Source: Anaerolineae bacterium | GTDB lineage: Bacteria > Chloroflexota > Anaerolineae > JAFGEY01 | Assembly: GCA_016929205.1 (NCBI GenBank) | Contig: JAFGJF010000113.1 | Coordinates: forward strand, 1 to 23,626 | DNA: 23,626 nucleotides | Reading direction: 5' to 3' | Part shown: piece after piece, positions 1-7,452 of the stretch | Numbering within the stretch: position 1 is the stretch's first letter | Layout: each line of letters opens with the position of its first letter | The notes under the pieces: generated by a model | What the model saw: the letters and a program-made list of their open reading frames with translations, nothing else | Databases searched by the model: none | Told to the model about the DNA's origin: nothing | Translations under genes and position numbers: made by a program

Positions 1-1880
1 TAACCGTCGGGAAAGGGCATGCTGTCCTGGACAGAAAACTCGAAAAAGGAAACCTTGACCACGCGTGCTCTTTGACCCAACTTGATCGCCGCATGGTCGG
101 CGCTGCCGCCGCGTGTGCCGACAAACCACTCTCCCTCGCCGCACAGGTCGACAAACTGCGAGGGAAACGTGTCGAGCTGGTTGACCGCCACCAACGCTTC
201 GGCCGCAGCGACGACGATCGACGACGACGAACTGAGGCCGGCGGCGATGGGGACATTGCCGTGGACGACCAGGTCGACGCCGCGCAGTTTGACCGTCGAG
301 AATTTTTTCTGGAGGCGCAGCGCGGCGGCCTTGACGTACTGGGCCCAATCGCCGCTTGCATCATCGATCATATTCGAGACTCGGTCGCTGTTCACCAACG
401 ACAGCCAGTCATCCCAGGGCAGATCGGCGACCAGATCGCCGATCGAAAAGGCACGGTCAGGAAATTGGGCCCGGTCGAGATTATAGAGGCGGACAGCGTC
501 ATCCTGGCGGGGACGTACCACCATCAACGTTTCATAACCAATCGTCATCAGATTACAATTTCCGCCCTGGTGGTCGATATGGCGTCCCATCACATTCACC
601 CGGCCCGGTGAACGCACCAGCAGCACACGTTCGTCTTTGCCCAACAGATCCGCTGCATACGCCAAAGCTGCCAGATAGGCCGAGACCCGTCCCTGAATCA
701 TTTCAACGTCATAGCTGTAAACGGCAACCAGTTCCTGCAACAAGGCGTTCTCTTGTCCCTCCTGACCATCCAATACGTGCTGAAACGCCTTTTGCCATTC
801 GGAAATGGGCCTGAACGCGGGCCCCGGGGACAGGATCTGGACCACCTGCTGCCGCTTTTTGGACTGGACATAGCGCTCGATCTCGAGCAGCTCGGCCGGA
901 TCGTTAAAGGCCATCACATAGTTAGGGTTATCGACGCGCAGCGCCCGAACGCAAAACTTGGGAGAGGCAGCCTCACGCGCCTGAGCCAGGATGGTAATCA
1001 TGTCCGAGAGGTATTCTTCGTGCTGTGCGTTGTTGCGATCCAGGCGATCGAGCACGTATCTCAAGGCGGCAGTTTTGACCAGATACACCGAAAAATTGGC
1101 CAGATCCGCGGCTTCGACTTGCTGGGGCAGCATGATCAGCGGTTGGCCAGTTTGATCGACAAACTCAAAACGTGTCCTATCTGGCGGGATCAAGGCCAGC
1201 ATATCTCGCGCCGTGAGCGTCTGTTTTTCCACGGCGATAGCCTGCCACAATGGGGCAAAAGCGATGGCTGCCTTGTTGTCATCAAAGTGCGCCTGCACGA
1301 GCTGCACAACCTCGGCATTGGAGGGCGTCTCTCCCCGCTCGATCCGGGTGCACAAAGTGCGATACACCTGCCGCTGCCACACATCCTGCCCCTCAACGTT
1401 GCCCAATACCGAACCGTCGGGGTACAACAGCACCCGCCCAGGATCGGAACGCCGGCGCCTTGGGCCGACGAGAAAGGCCATATCGCATCCCTGGCTGTAA
1501 AAGAGGTCGAAAAATTGTTCCAGAACCAACGGTTCGACGACACGATCGCCGGCGACGATGAGGACCTCTTCTTCTCCTCCCAATGCCTCGATCACACGGG
1601 CTCCCTGGCGGGCAGCATGCGCGGTGCCCAATTGTTCGGCCTGATAAGCAAACAGGATGCCCTCATGCGCCCGTCCGATCGTCTCGATCACCTGCCCGGC
1701 CATGGCTCCGACAACGACGATGTGATGTGCCACGCCGCAAGCCTGGTACACGTCAATCGCACGGTTAATGGCCGGATGGCCATCGATGGAAAAACAGACC
1801 TTGTGGTGATCGGCCGAACGCATGCGCGTCCCCTTGCCGCCGGCGAGAATGATCGAAAACTTGGGTGCGCGCGTGGTCAC
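1..1880 (-). CDS. GlmU-like nucleotidyltransferase fused to galactokinase-type GHMP kinase (3' end beyond window)
   Basis: About 626 residues are visible from a GTG start at 1880 to the window edge, with no internal stop. An in-frame TGA lies just upstream, no ATG is available before the first conserved motif, and GGCAGG precedes the GTG. Residues 1-330 resemble the uridylyltransferase half of GlmU: LAGGKGTRM at 12-20 (nucleotide loop), LGTAHA at 84-89, AGD at 110-112 (metal Asp position) and NAQHEEYLSDMI at 284-295. The acetyltransferase beta-helix of GlmU is absent. After a linker, SPGRVNVMGRHIDHQGG (424-440) matches the galactokinase signature, and GLSSSSS (548-554) is the GHMP ATP-binding loop. 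Together these predict a free sugar being phosphorylated at C1 and then activated to an NDP-sugar by one protein, as in the FKP fucokinase/GDP-fucose pyrophosphorylase, but built from different families. The sugar is unknown: the canonical GEHTDY is GRHIDH here. The gene lies 24 bases after the TPR gene and is probably co-transcribed with it. Confidence 0.85.
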   Translation of the reverse strand, partial: MTTRAPKFSIILAGGKGTRMRSADHHKVCFSIDGHPAINRAIDVYQACGVAHHIVVVGAMAGQVIETIGRAHEGILFAYQAEQLGTAHAARQGARVIEALGGEEEVLIVAGDRVVEPLVLEQFFDLFYSQGCDMAFLVGPRRRRSDPGRVLLYPDGSVLGNVEGQDVWQRQVYRTLCTRIERGETPSNAEVVQLVQAHFDDNKAAIAFAPLWQAIAVEKQTLTARDMLALIPPDRTRFEFVDQTGQPLIMLPQQVEAADLANFSVYLVKTAALRYVLDRLDRNNAQHEEYLSDMITILAQAREAASPKFCVRALRVDNPNYVMAFNDPAELLEIERYVQSKKRQQVVQILSPGPAFRPISEWQKAFQHVLDGQEGQENALLQELVAVYSYDVEMIQGRVSAYLAALAYAADLLGKDERVLLVRSPGRVNVMGRHIDHQGGNCNLMTIGYETLMVVRPRQDDAVRLYNLDRAQFPDRAFSIGDLVADLPWDDWLSLVNSDRVSNMIDDASGDWAQYVKAAALRLQKKFSTVKLRGVDLVVHGNVPIAAGLSSSSSIVVAAAEALVAVNQLDTFPSQFVDLCGEGEWFVGTRGGSADHAAIKLGQRARVVKVSFFEFSVQDSMPFPDG

Positions 1881-1904
1881 ACTATGCCTGCCAAAACAAC
1901 CAGG

Positions 1905-2798
1905 TCACTCATTCGTCGGTCCCCCCATTTTCTCATTCAGTGTTTTACGGCGCTCCATCACCTCGTCAAACAGCCTTTGAAACATGCCGCGCATGGCTTG
2001 TTTGTCGGCGTGGTATTCCAGGCCAGATGAAAAATTGCGCACCGCTTCGCCCAGGCTGCGCCCGACGATATCCAGCTCGCGCCATTGCTGCTCTAATTCG
2101 TCTTTGCGGGCAAACGGGGTATACAACTTTTCTAGCGCCTGTTCGTTGGCACGGGCCAGACTTGAGAGGAAAGCAACAGCCTGTTCGTAAGCGATCTTGG
2201 GCGCTGCCTCGGCAATGACATCCATAAACGCCACCCACTGCTCGACGATCACCTGGCGATCGACACGTATTTGAAGCACTTCTAGCGGCATTTCAATCAG
2301 GGGAGCCGTGCCGCGAGCAGGCGTAATTAATCCCAATTTGCGCCGCAGTATCTTGAGGTTTTTCCGCGCCCAGGCATTCTGAGGATTGACAAACAACACT
2401 CTTTCCAAACAGTGTATCTTTTCCTCGTCACGCTCTACAACAGCACTGAGCCACAACCAGCCTGGTTCGTACAGTTCGTCAAGGGCGACAGCCCGGCGTA
2501 AAGCGGTCAAGGCCCCTCTATTCAACCGCGCCTTGACCAGTTGTGCCCCTCGTTCCACCAAGTCTGAAACCGACAATTTTGTTGCCGGATCGACAGCCTC
2601 AAACCGGCAGCGGCAATAGGCAGAGCTACAACCAGAGATCGGCAAACGCGGCGCGTCCTCAGGCGTATAAAGCTTGGTTTCGTGGATCGAACAGGCCGGA
2701 CAAGCATCTTGTTGGACCACAATGCGCACCAGCGCCCCGGCACGCGAGAATCGCAAGAGCATATCAAGGCTGTGGCTACTTTTGGGTTCGCTTGTCAT
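1905..2798 (-). CDS. TPR-like protein with an N-terminal cysteine cluster, function unknown
   Basis: A 297-residue soluble protein without signal peptide or membrane segment. Residues 31-65 carry a metal-site-like cysteine pattern: CPAC at 33-36, C57, then CRC at 62-64. Residues about 79-155 read as one to two tetratricopeptide-like helical pairs (ALTALRRAVALDELYEPGWL, then a second unit ending NPQNAWARKNLKIL), a shape typical of protein-binding TPR scaffolds. The remaining 140 residues are charged and mostly helical by composition, ending EKMGGPTNE. The ATG at 2798 is preceded by AAGGGA at good spacing. The gene starts its own transcription unit: an extended -10 lies 80 bases upstream, just after the terminator of the preceding operon. 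The nucleotidyltransferase-kinase gene follows after 24 bases. I do not recognise the family; an adaptor or regulator linked to the neighbouring sugar enzyme is only a guess. Confidence 0.75.
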   Translation of the reverse strand: MTSEPKSSHSLDMLLRFSRAGALVRIVVQQDACPACSIHETKLYTPEDAPRLPISGCSSAYCRCRFEAVDPATKLSVSDLVERGAQLVKARLNRGALTALRRAVALDELYEPGWLWLSAVVERDEEKIHCLERVLFVNPQNAWARKNLKILRRKLGLITPARGTAPLIEMPLEVLQIRVDRQVIVEQWVAFMDVIAEAAPKIAYEQAVAFLSSLARANEQALEKLYTPFARKDELEQQWRELDIVGRSLGEAVRNFSSGLEYHADKQAMRGMFQRLFDEVMERRKTLNEKMGGPTNE

Positions 2799-2878
2799 CG
2801 TCGGAATCCCTTACCTTAACAAGGATCTGCTCCCGGACCTGCTCAAATATGCTCCAAATCTATGAAACACTTGAGTTA

Positions 2879-2887
2879 ATTATATCA
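2879..2887 (-). promoter_or_regulatory. Extended -10 promoter for the TPR/nucleotidyltransferase unit
   Basis: On the minus strand TGATATAAT forms a perfect TATAAT with the extended TGn element. No good -35 is seen 17 bases upstream, where the U-tract of the preceding terminator lies. Transcription would start near 2872 and leave a leader of about 73 bases before the ATG at 2798. Confidence 0.5.
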
Positions 2888-2896
2888 CATTCGCGC

Positions 2897-2938
2897 GATA
2901 ATAAAAAGCAACCACGATTCTCACTGCTCGTGGTTGCT
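2897..2938 (-). terminator. Intrinsic terminator of the kinase/phosphatase/vWA/FHA operon
   Basis: A perfect 11-bp inverted repeat (2907-2917 with 2928-2938, arm AGCAACCACGA) encloses a 10-base loop and is followed on the minus strand by a T-rich tract (TTTTATTATC). It lies 43 bases past the stop of the FHA gene, so it ends the four-gene operon transcribed leftwards. Confidence 0.9.
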
Positions 2939-2980
2939 CAAAACGTAAATCGATTTTATCCGCCTGGCTTGCCGGATTGC

Positions 2981-4174
2981 CTATCCCGCGTGGAAAATGG
3001 CCTCCACTTCGCCGAACTCGACTTTGTCGCCATCGCTGAGCGCAGCCCTCGCCTTGGGGGTCACCTCGTCGCCGTTGATGAACGTGCCGTTGGTACTATC
3101 GAGATCGATAACAAACCACGCCCCTCCCTCATAAAGCAACTTGGCGTGACGGCGCGATACACCACCATCAAGACCACCATGGGGGGTCATATCCACTTCG
3201 GGCTCGATGCCACTTGCTTCGTCCAGCCGCCCCACCAACAGTTCAGGCTGGAGAATCAATGGGATATGTGCGCCGCTTTCCACGACCTCTAGATATGGGC
3301 CGGTAGCAATCACTTCAGGCTCAACTTGGACGGCTGCTCCCGGCGCCTGCTGTGCAGCGCCACAACTAGCACAAAACGCCTGACCGGGTTGCACGATCGC
3401 GCCACACACCGCGCACTGGAATGCTTGCGTCGCCGACTCGCCAGCAACCTCGATCGCCGGCGGCTCCTGGATATCCTCTAGCACGGCTTCTTCGATCGCC
3501 GCCTCTTCTTCGATGATCGCTTCTTCGACCACAACCTCTTCGATGACTGGCTCTTCTATGATCGGTTCCTCGACGAGATCCACCTCTTCAATGACGGCTT
3601 CTTCGATCACGGCTTCTTCGATCGCGGCGTCTTCAACAAGCGCGATCTCTTCTTCCATGATTGGCTCTTCAGCGACCACCGTCTCTTCAGCCGCCATCTC
3701 TGCCAAAGCAGCGCCACAGCTGCCGCAGAACGTGTCGCCAGCATAAACCACCGAACCACAAACTGCGCAGTACAATTCGCCCGCTTCAGCAGTTTCGGTC
3801 GCCGGCTCTTCAATCTCTGGCTCTTCGATCACGACTTCTTCGATCACCGCCTCTTCAACCACGTCCTCTTCAACGATCTCTTCTTCAACGACATCTTGAG
3901 CTGCCGCCTCACCGATCGTGATCTCGTCTGCCGCGATCTCTGCTGGCGCGGGTGTCTCTAGTGGCTCGCCACATATGTCACAAAAAATTTCACCCGGCAC
4001 GTTCTCGGCGCCACAGCCCGGACAAATGACGATCCCTTCGGGCACACTTCCCGTGGGCGCTTCAACTGCTTGTTCTTGTACAATCGGCTCCTCGGCTGGC
4101 AATTTGGAGCCGCACTGATCGCAAAAGACCGCGTTTCCAGAAACCTGGTTTTTACAATTCGGACATATTCGCAT
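2981..4174 (-). CDS. Multi-zinc-ribbon protein with acidic pentad-repeat linkers and C-terminal FHA domain
   Basis: 397 residues with no membrane segment. Four CxxC...CxxC zinc ribbons are seen: C4/C7...C18/C21, C51/C54...C65/C68, C136/C139...C150/C153 and C254/C257...C268/C271. Between ribbons 2 and 3, and between 3 and 4, are very acidic linkers made of repeating IEE pentads (about 95-125 and 163-238). The C-terminal FHA domain (about 300-397) shows the expected GR (315-316), SRRHA (340-344) and STNGTFING (360-368) motifs, so it should bind phosphothreonine peptides. It is the last gene of the four-gene operon, 26 bases after the vWA gene, and is followed by a strong terminator. GGAGG lies 7 bases before the ATG. 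By family knowledge it is a phospho-reader/adaptor; the likely writer is the kinase encoded upstream. The partners are inferred, not shown. Confidence 0.9.
   Translation of the reverse strand: MRICPNCKNQVSGNAVFCDQCGSKLPAEEPIVQEQAVEAPTGSVPEGIVICPGCGAENVPGEIFCDICGEPLETPAPAEIAADEITIGEAAAQDVVEEEIVEEDVVEEAVIEEVVIEEPEIEEPATETAEAGELYCAVCGSVVYAGDTFCGSCGAALAEMAAEETVVAEEPIMEEEIALVEDAAIEEAVIEEAVIEEVDLVEEPIIEEPVIEEVVVEEAIIEEEAAIEEAVLEDIQEPPAIEVAGESATQAFQCAVCGAIVQPGQAFCASCGAAQQAPGAAVQVEPEVIATGPYLEVVESGAHIPLILQPELLVGRLDEASGIEPEVDMTPHGGLDGGVSRRHAKLLYEGGAWFVIDLDSTNGTFINGDEVTPKARAALSDGDKVEFGEVEAIFHAG
3468..3676. repeat. Degenerate 15-base repeats encoding acidic IEE pentads
   Basis: Imperfect repetition of units such as cttcttcgatc / gcctcttc (as read on +) encodes about 15 consecutive pentads of the type (A/V/P)(V/I)IEE in the FHA protein. 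A shorter block of the same type lies at about 3797-3896. The repeats vary at third positions and by substitution, so this is an old, selected protein repeat and not a recent DNA expansion. Confidence 0.75.
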
Positions 4175-4200
4175 CTTGAACCTCCATTTCTTTGACTAAT

Positions 4201-5484
4201 TTATGCTTCACTTGTTTCTTGCTCAGCAGTATCCGGAACCTTGGGTTTGCGGGTCAGTTTGCGCGTCGCATAACGCAGCTTTTTAGCCCCGCCCGATGAC
4301 ATCTGTCCCTGTTCTTCCAGGTTCTTGGCCTCTTCCATCGCCGCTTCCGCCAATTGTTTCTCGCCAACCTGCAACAAACGTGTTGCCGCAGCGCGCAACT
4401 GCCTGCTGGCCCCATCAACGTCGCCCATCTTGGCTGCATTCAAAGCGCGCGTCTGTAATTTGAACGCCGTTACCTTTTCCACCAGGTTCATGGTCCCTGC
4501 GTCATATTGCTTGGTCAAATTGGCATCGCTGGAAAAATCGATCATGATATCCTCTTTGACTTTTTCGCCGACCAATCCCAGAGCCGGAACGTCATAATTG
4601 ACCTCGGCCTGAGCGATACGGAACGCACCCTCGGGACGCGGCGAGATCAGCAACTCGGCCAAAAGTGAAATGCCTTCTTCTTTGTCGACCTCGCCCAGTT
4701 GCACCTGGACAGCTTCATCCGAAATAGGACGATACCCCAAATTCTCGATAATGGGTGTCACCTGCCACACCTGTCGCGGCGTAACGCCATTCACCAAGCG
4801 CAAGACCAATTCGGCGTTTTGCATAGCCGTCGCCTGCATCCGCTGCACGGTGGTCTGGAAAACGTCGCTTATTTCCTCCGGCTTTTCAACAAAATCAGCT
4901 TTTCCCCCACTGTTCTCGGCAACCTCGTCCAGCAGGTCCTCGTTCCAGTCTTCGCCCAATCCCAGCGCCTGGATCACGATGCCTTTGCCCCCCATCTCGG
5001 TGCCCAACTGGCGGCAATCGGACTCGTCGCCAAAGGTCTCCCCATCGGTGAGCAGCAGCATCCGGTTCAAGCGATCGGGTGAGAGCTGCTTGTCCAATTC
5101 CCCCATGCCACGCCGCATACCACCCGACATCGCCGTGCCGCCGCCGTCACGAATGCCATCGATCTCTTTTTTGAGATCGACCTTGTTTACCGCTTTTGTG
5201 CTGGCCACAATAGGATAGACCCGATCGCTAAAAGCAATGATCGACACATAGTCATCCGGATCCAACATATCGATGACATTCTTGGCGGCCTTGCGCAAAC
5301 TGATGATCTTGGCACCTTCCATCGACCCACTCTTGTCGAGTACCAATGAGATATTGAGCGGCGTTCTCACCTCGGCGATGCTTTCCCCGGCTTCGACTTG
5401 AATGTATACGTATGCAAGCTGCTGTGTTTTTAGAACAGGTAGATGAGGTTTGTTCAACGTACAGTTGATCGTCACTTGATCCAT
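4201..5484 (-). CDS. von Willebrand factor A (vWA) domain protein
   Basis: 427 residues, cytosolic by composition. The vWA domain spans about 40-225 and has a complete metal-ion-dependent adhesion site: DKSGS at 50-54, T116 in the GGGTAMSGG loop and D146 in LLTDGE. A beta-rich middle region (about 230-330) follows, then a helical segment (about 335-400) and a basic C-terminal tail (RKLTRKPK). Full MIDAS vWA proteins bind partner proteins in a metal-dependent way. AGGAGG precedes the ATG. It is the third gene of the operon, 21 bases after the PP2C gene and 26 bases before the FHA gene. Unlike its three operon mates it has no zinc ribbon. A vWA protein with a kinase and a PP2C recalls the TerY-P triad known from tellurite-resistance-associated loci, but this protein is about twice the size of TerY and no ter genes are in the window. 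It is probably a scaffold or target; its exact role is unknown. Confidence 0.9.
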   Translation of the reverse strand: MDQVTINCTLNKPHLPVLKTQQLAYVYIQVEAGESIAEVRTPLNISLVLDKSGSMEGAKIISLRKAAKNVIDMLDPDDYVSIIAFSDRVYPIVASTKAVNKVDLKKEIDGIRDGGGTAMSGGMRRGMGELDKQLSPDRLNRMLLLTDGETFGDESDCRQLGTEMGGKGIVIQALGLGEDWNEDLLDEVAENSGGKADFVEKPEEISDVFQTTVQRMQATAMQNAELVLRLVNGVTPRQVWQVTPIIENLGYRPISDEAVQVQLGEVDKEEGISLLAELLISPRPEGAFRIAQAEVNYDVPALGLVGEKVKEDIMIDFSSDANLTKQYDAGTMNLVEKVTAFKLQTRALNAAKMGDVDGASRQLRAAATRLLQVGEKQLAEAAMEEAKNLEEQGQMSSGGAKKLRYATRKLTRKPKVPDTAEQETSEA

Positions 5485-5505
5485 ATTTACCTCCTAGATG
5501 GAATG

Positions 5506-7383
5506 TTATAATTGAACGACAATGACACTAATGTTATCCAAACCACCGGCGACATTTGCTTGATCGACCATTATCTCGCAGGCGGCCTGTGGATCGGACT
5601 CACGCATCAAAATCTCCTCAATGCCTTCGTTGCGAATCATTTCCCACAAGCCATCACAGCAAATGACCACCCTATCGCCAGGTTCCACGGCAAACGCGTC
5701 CCAATCCACGCTCACCGACGGACGGTCTCCGACAGATCGATAAATAACACTACGCTGAGGATGGGTATAAATTTCTTCAGGCTCGGCACTGCCGGCCGCG
5801 ACCATGCTGGCCACGATCGAGTGGTCGGTCGTCAACTGCTGCAGCCCATTTTCCCCGAAACGATATGCACGGCAATCCCCCACATGTGCGACGTATAACG
5901 TCCAATCTTTGAGAATGCCCAGGGTCAGCGTCGTACCCATATCCGTATTTCGCTTTTGACGCTCCAGGTAGACCTGCTCGTTGGCCTGTTGCACTGCCTG
6001 AATCACACGATCTTGAAGCAATTGATCGGAAAGGGAAGGCCCTGCTAGTTCCGGCGCAAACACGGTGCTCAGCAACTGGCTGGCTACTGTCTGGATAGCC
6101 AATTTGCTCGCCACTTCACCCCCCTCATGTCCGCCCATTCCGTCGGCAACGACGAACAAGGCCAATTGTGCGGTTGCAGACGCGTACGTGCCTTCGGAAA
6201 TGAACACGAACATGCTGTCTTCGTCCAGGTCGCGCTTTTGACCGACATCAGATTTTTGCCCAACCACCAGGCGCATAGAAGGCATAGCATCGGTCGAAGG
6301 GACAGTTTGCTCGAGTTCGCGCCAAACCCAATAGACGCGGTCGACTTCTTGAAAATGCTCTTCAGCCGATGCATCTACCGGTCCTTCTTTTTGCCCGACG
6401 GGGCGTTCCAGCATCAATGCCAGCGTCTTTTGATCGAGCATTGCCCCGCATGCATCACAAAATGCCTGGTCGGGGTTATTGTCAGCAAAGCCACACTGCG
6501 GACATCGCTGCAAGTCCCGAACCCGGTACAATACTTCTCGGGTCTCTGCGGATAACACTTCGCTGACCTGATAGCGACCGTTTACGACCATGCCCAATTC
6601 CAGTGGTGTCATCGCCGGCGATTCTTCTCGCCAAAACAGAGAATCGACAACTTGTTGCTCATAGGGCAGCTCCTCTGACTGGTCATCCGGCTCGAAATCC
6701 TCCAGCTCGACAGCATCAAACGACGGCAGTTCTTCTTCGTGCAAAACGGGCACAGGCTCTTTATCCTCCGTGTCATACTGTGTCTCTGTTTCCGGCGGCT
6801 CGGTCGATTCCAACGCAGCCGGCTCCCCACTTTGTCCCGGCTCGTCCTCACCGGCAACATCGAGGTCCAGAGATGGCGCGTCCACTAGAGCGGGTTCAAG
6901 TGCTTCTTGGGAATCGACTGTCGCGGCTGGTTCAACGGTCTCTGGCTCGACCTGGTCGCTTGATTCTGGTATAGGCTCAACCTCAACAGGTTCCTGTTCT
7001 TCCGATCCAAAATCGGCCGGTACAGATTCAGCCGCGTCTATCGCCACGGGTTCGATCGTTTCAGACGCGCCTACAGCATCTGCCACTGCATCTTGTGTCA
7101 CCTGTTCGACTGAGGATTCTGCAACCGCGTCGACTGCCACTTTTACAGACGATTCTATTGTTGCATCCACGACTGCCTCCGCATCGTCAACAGCAAGATC
7201 CGATTCGGGTTGATCGAGGATGGCACCATTCTCCAGCGATGCTCCTTTTGCTGCCAACTCATCGCCCACCTCATCCAGCTCGACAACCTCGGAAATGGCG
7301 ACCGTCTCTAGCAACGCCCCACAATGCTGGCAAAAACGTGCGGCCTCACGATTTTCTCTTCCACAATTTGGACACTTGGTCAT
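5506..7383 (-). CDS. Zinc-ribbon protein with acidic linker and C-terminal PP2C Ser/Thr phosphatase
   Basis: 625 residues. It opens with a zinc ribbon (C4/C7...C18/C21), followed by about 220 residues of acidic, Ala/Val/Pro/Ser-rich low complexity (30-250). Residues 261-290 look like the start of a protein kinase N-lobe, but a second zinc ribbon (C294/C297...C309/C312) comes next. The PP2C domain occupies about 370-625: DLDED (385-389), ADGMGGH (413-419, metal-binding Asp414), GTT (483-485), HVGD (500-503), CDGLW (576-580) and GGLDNIS (613-619, Asp616). All metal-ligand motifs are present, so it should be an active Mn/Mg-dependent phosphatase, probably reversing the action of the kinase encoded just upstream. 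AGGAGG lies 6 bases before the ATG. The gene is 69 bases after the kinase gene and 21 bases before the vWA gene. Confidence 0.93.
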   Translation of the reverse strand: MTKCPNCGRENREAARFCQHCGALLETVAISEVVELDEVGDELAAKGASLENGAILDQPESDLAVDDAEAVVDATIESSVKVAVDAVAESSVEQVTQDAVADAVGASETIEPVAIDAAESVPADFGSEEQEPVEVEPIPESSDQVEPETVEPAATVDSQEALEPALVDAPSLDLDVAGEDEPGQSGEPAALESTEPPETETQYDTEDKEPVPVLHEEELPSFDAVELEDFEPDDQSEELPYEQQVVDSLFWREESPAMTPLELGMVVNGRYQVSEVLSAETREVLYRVRDLQRCPQCGFADNNPDQAFCDACGAMLDQKTLALMLERPVGQKEGPVDASAEEHFQEVDRVYWVWRELEQTVPSTDAMPSMRLVVGQKSDVGQKRDLDEDSMFVFISEGTYASATAQLALFVVADGMGGHEGGEVASKLAIQTVASQLLSTVFAPELAGPSLSDQLLQDRVIQAVQQANEQVYLERQKRNTDMGTTLTLGILKDWTLYVAHVGDCRAYRFGENGLQQLTTDHSIVASMVAAGSAEPEEIYTHPQRSVIYRSVGDRPSVSVDWDAFAVEPGDRVVICCDGLWEMIRNEGIEEILMRESDPQAACEIMVDQANVAGGLDNISVIVVQL

Positions 7384-7452
7384 TTATGCCTCCTGACAAC
7401 TGGTCTGACCTGTAGCTCGGCATTTTGGGATTCGATAGACCTGAGCATGACT

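Noticed and set aside
753..2030. A 425-residue open frame on the + strand
   Set aside because: It is the antisense shadow of the nucleotidyltransferase-kinase gene, whose minus-strand frame shows ordered GlmU and GHMP motifs. The + product has no recognisable motif and also runs into the TPR gene.
2543..3292. A 249-residue + strand open frame across the TPR gene, gap and FHA gene
   Set aside because: It crosses an intrinsic terminator and two real minus-strand genes and shows no domain.
3468..3896. Repeated units considered as a CRISPR or recent tandem repeat
   Set aside because: The units are short, degenerate, in frame, lack spacers and encode an acidic linker within an intact gene.
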